Made by a program: the position numbers and the translations under genes. Positions 62,901-64,000 of a DNA stretch of 64,000 nt are shown here, piece after piece. Below the pieces are notes generated by a model, which made no database searches, was not told the origin of the DNA, and worked only from the letters and a program-made list of their open reading frames with translations. How positions within the stretch are numbered: the stretch's first letter is position 1; each line of letters begins with the position of its first letter. Origin of the DNA: Erythrobacter colymbi (GTDB lineage: Bacteria; Pseudomonadota; Alphaproteobacteria; Sphingomonadales; Sphingomonadaceae); assembly GCF_002155685.1 (NCBI RefSeq), contig NZ_MUYK01000005.1:1-64000 (forward strand), written 5' to 3'.

Positions 62901-63063
62901 CACCGCGGACAGGTTCCACCCCCGCTACGGCGGCCATATCGAGGGCTATTTCAGCATCGTCGGCAACCAGTTGCAGGTCGCCAGACCCCTGACCGGCCTG
63001 GACCGCATCTTCATCCTGCGCGGCGCCAACAACGAGATGTCCGTGATCGACGTGCGACCGTAG
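59977..63063 (+). CDS. large Tat-exported protein coupled to the spike-base protein
   Basis: 1028 residues, not assigned to a family. The N-terminus has a twin-arginine signal (LTRRSFMFGATAISALALAG, about 14-33) and a likely cleavage site around GIAQG. Residues of about 50-270 look like a jelly-roll or carbohydrate-binding fold (RIRYAGEHAEADLFG, WWYLWVDVRAANTSN). The middle and C-terminal parts are Ser/Thr/Asn/Gly-rich beta-strand repeats suggestive of a beta-helix (GSNLDNFSVTNTVVISDGTN, FGNNVTVMGSKIGGG). Possible roles are spike fibre partner, EPS lyase/epimerase or surface adhesin. The ATG at 59977 overlaps the previous stop; 59989 and 59998 are alternatives closer to the RR motif. Confidence 0.75.
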   Translation: MHRLMISMSEPELTRRSFMFGATAISALALAGIGTPGIAQGFRGSSGVTAYTSTAGRFRRTASGFVRCAANEERLCFNADGTFRGQYLQGADTYNSAPWDSRTAPHTVTDPAYLSGQSGTRIRYAGEHAEADLFGTTGGGVVIRNEITNQFHIASNIAATGIAVGDLLRIHAIVAISGATQAGRVDIGLQGNLNFAFTFNHDAAGVITGFTESWSNRRAGFDDMGTINGKRWWYLWVDVRAANTSNAPPSIGFGNIAAQTGKSYHVCELMVQRNPATPPASVPVCAVSKTFAADTLKTDLKDCGYVMNGLALARSQMTAGAIIPPAMQVGTPYEPLETLIQIVPGAEAADRAGIMPNPNQLLYARPWSSPVNHTLTFGPGWFPRDWLKANAASENATNVRVQSVFQSREDLRPILGNVSTSSTFVGSIDIDGVIMMAGGDTRTKYHEQADILTGTGSSFLLIAAGNIAVTNSLVLGSTLWPTRARHSIQQDDTDDRRVFMGELALQTTGGTLSLKGTRTHALARTVLSGTSSTTSITANTDQFCATRFWMDMLFISRGTFTSWTANQMLGALATARPDMFFCQSERPIRVSNDAGATWADLSPAFDPATLPHGFLGQHIGTWNFDTGVLSGAPDPARSLRVRYWQQSGIASPQVNKPGFQFIASQMNMGTCTRLPNSGDVFRIKNGSQWIDVTYQGGEWRSTGYVRYTGLTVNNPAVITTLVSNDFVQINRNDVTATGSNIFDGCVMIGPKGAYFLTGDPSLGATGSNLDNFSVTNTVVISDGTNGLRWDHSRINPARCFVQNALFIEARSDFTYNDGTGYSLTIGGAGIRNVLTFGNNVTVMGSKIGGGLEASQGGAVYVGSVRTITAGRRSNYDAFSAPDPKFEQYLRADNFDAVQGRARLPSMAGLWSFNLTAFADDDAGFGARAIITAAKGEHGRWNAVIDEIMTHYHRTPDRVVSITSGVPVGTVLASNVTADRFHPRYGGHIEGYFSIVGNQLQVARPLTGLDRIFILRGANNEMSVIDVRP

Positions 63064-63072
63064 CGCTGAGGA

Positions 63073-64000
63073 CTAGCGCCGTTGCAGCGCGGGCCGCACT
63101 GGAACGGGGGGCACCACAAACTGCGGCCGCCGCTGCATCTGAGGAACAAGGGCCATAGCAAGGCTAACGGTAATGCCGAGCAGCATATAGTACCACACCT
63201 GGACCGACAGCCAGACAGCCACCGACACAAGGCCCAGCCCGAAGATGGCCATGGCGATGGCCACGCCTCTTTCGGTCTGCTGGTCCGCACCTGTCGACGA
63301 CATGGACTTCTTCATCAGAAGGAGGATTGCCATCACGGTCGCGAAACTGAGTAGCACACTCGGCAGGATTCCGAACCGCATCGCGGTGAGCAACCAGTAG
63401 TTATCGACCGAGGATGTCATCCAAGCGGGCCGATCCCAATCGCCGTATCCGAGGCCAAACCAGGGGTGGCGGCGGACATTCTGGGTGCCGTAATTCCAAA
63501 TATTGATGCGCTGATAGCCGGTGTTTGTGTCCAGAGAGGTGAACCGGACCAAGAGCCCGAAAGTTCCGGCCTTGGTTCCGAGTTCGCCCACGAATACGAA
63601 GATCGCAGCCACCAGAAAGAAGGCGCGCCATGAAAGGTTGGCTATCTGCTGTGTAAGCCAGTTGTAGACCAGCAGGGCTCCGGCACCAAAAAGCGACAAA
63701 AACGCCGCAGAACTGACGGAAAAGAAGCTCCCGAATGCTGCGATGGCACCCACGGCTCTCACCCATCCCTTGAAACCGGAAAGCCAGTAGAGCGAGAGAA
63801 AGCTACCGAGAAAAATCCCGGCCGAGATCGGATGTGCGAAAGGGCCTTGCGCGCGCATCAGACCCATTCGTGGCGATGAGAGATACACGAACGGCTTGCC
63901 GGTCAGCTTGCTGAAAAACGGCTGAATCAGGTGCGTGAAGGTCACCGCTTCGATCATCACGATGATTGCGGTGATCAATACGCCTGGAAGAATGAGAATG
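63073..64000 (-). CDS. O-antigen ligase/Wzy-type polymerase, 5' end beyond the window
   Basis: At least 308 residues are visible. The frame continues past the shown start into the window edge (ILILPGVL upstream), so the gene is cut. Several hydrophobic helices surround a periplasmic loop containing RFTSLDTNTGYQRINIWNYG and RRHPWFGLGYGDW, the Wzy_C/O-antigen ligase pattern (R-x-x-IW and HP-x-x-G-x-G). It probably polymerises the EPS repeat units in the periplasm. It runs toward the giant Tat protein gene, ending 9 nt from it. Confidence 0.85.
   Translation of the reverse strand, partial: ILILPGVLITAIIVMIEAVTFTHLIQPFFSKLTGKPFVYLSSPRMGLMRAQGPFAHPISAGIFLGSFLSLYWLSGFKGWVRAVGAIAAFGSFFSVSSAAFLSLFGAGALLVYNWLTQQIANLSWRAFFLVAAIFVFVGELGTKAGTFGLLVRFTSLDTNTGYQRINIWNYGTQNVRRHPWFGLGYGDWDRPAWMTSSVDNYWLLTAMRFGILPSVLLSFATVMAILLLMKKSMSSTGADQQTERGVAIAMAIFGLGLVSVAVWLSVQVWYYMLLGITVSLAMALVPQMQRRPQFVVPPVPVRPALQRR

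Noticed and set aside
59714..63063. prophage or complete gene transfer agent
   Set aside because: No terminase, portal, capsid, tail or lysis genes occur anywhere in the window. Only the spike-base homologue and its partner are present.

Overview
The window is a G+C-rich alphaproteobacterial chromosome segment. Gene content points to Sphingomonadales, probably the Erythrobacteraceae: a TonB-dependent receptor, a CC_3452-family protein, UPF0262, a DUF3667 protein and a fused CysNC. No rRNA genes, tRNA genes or CRISPR arrays were recognised. The genus assignment is inference.

Region 1 (1-5613) is mobile DNA sitting in a housekeeping gene. An IS21-type element (istA/istB) cuts off the 5' part of a membrane-protein gene. 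Next come a solo IS1595-type transposase and a divergent DUF6471 gene that share a 100-bp control region. A perfect 18-bp-stem hairpin follows, and then the 3' part of comM (yifB), which starts abruptly at about 5029. comM is a known genomic-island target in other bacteria.

Region 2 (5650-30066) is mostly core chromosome: a TonB-like protein, recQ, an HxlR regulator, a HAD phosphatase, rpmJ, galE, a DUF4136 lipoprotein plus M14 peptidase, a small beta-barrel protein, cdd with a degenerate GH25 protein, UPF0262 divergent from dnaB, a diguanylate cyclase and a phospholipase D/cardiolipin synthase. An Rrf2 regulator, a YezD protein, a TonB receptor and a TauE/SafE permease form a likely sulfur-related uptake set. 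An Amj-type lipid II flippase, chrA and a TPR-PRMT-like methyltransferase complete the region.

Region 3 (30067-42385) starts with an A+T-rich secreted Cys-repeat protein. It continues with rpoZ, two paralogous ParA-like ATPases flanking a DUF3667 membrane protein, ftsH, and a TetR-controlled DevBCA/TolC-type exporter with two operator-like dyads.

Region 4 (42390-64000) holds a MaoC/CoA-transferase pair, the cysD-cysNC-cysQ sulfate activation operon and a large exopolysaccharide locus. The locus has a split PssD/PssE-type glycosyltransferase, wecC/wecB (ManNAcA precursor), Wza- and Wzc-like export proteins, two GT2 enzymes, a NodZ/GT23-like fucosyltransferase, an FkbM methyltransferase, an acyltransferase and a polymerase/ligase cut by the window end. 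Embedded in it are a homologue of the gene-transfer-agent head-spike base protein (Rcc01079 family) and a translationally coupled, Tat-exported protein of 1028 residues. Known GTA spikes bind capsule, so this pairing is the most novel-looking feature of the window.
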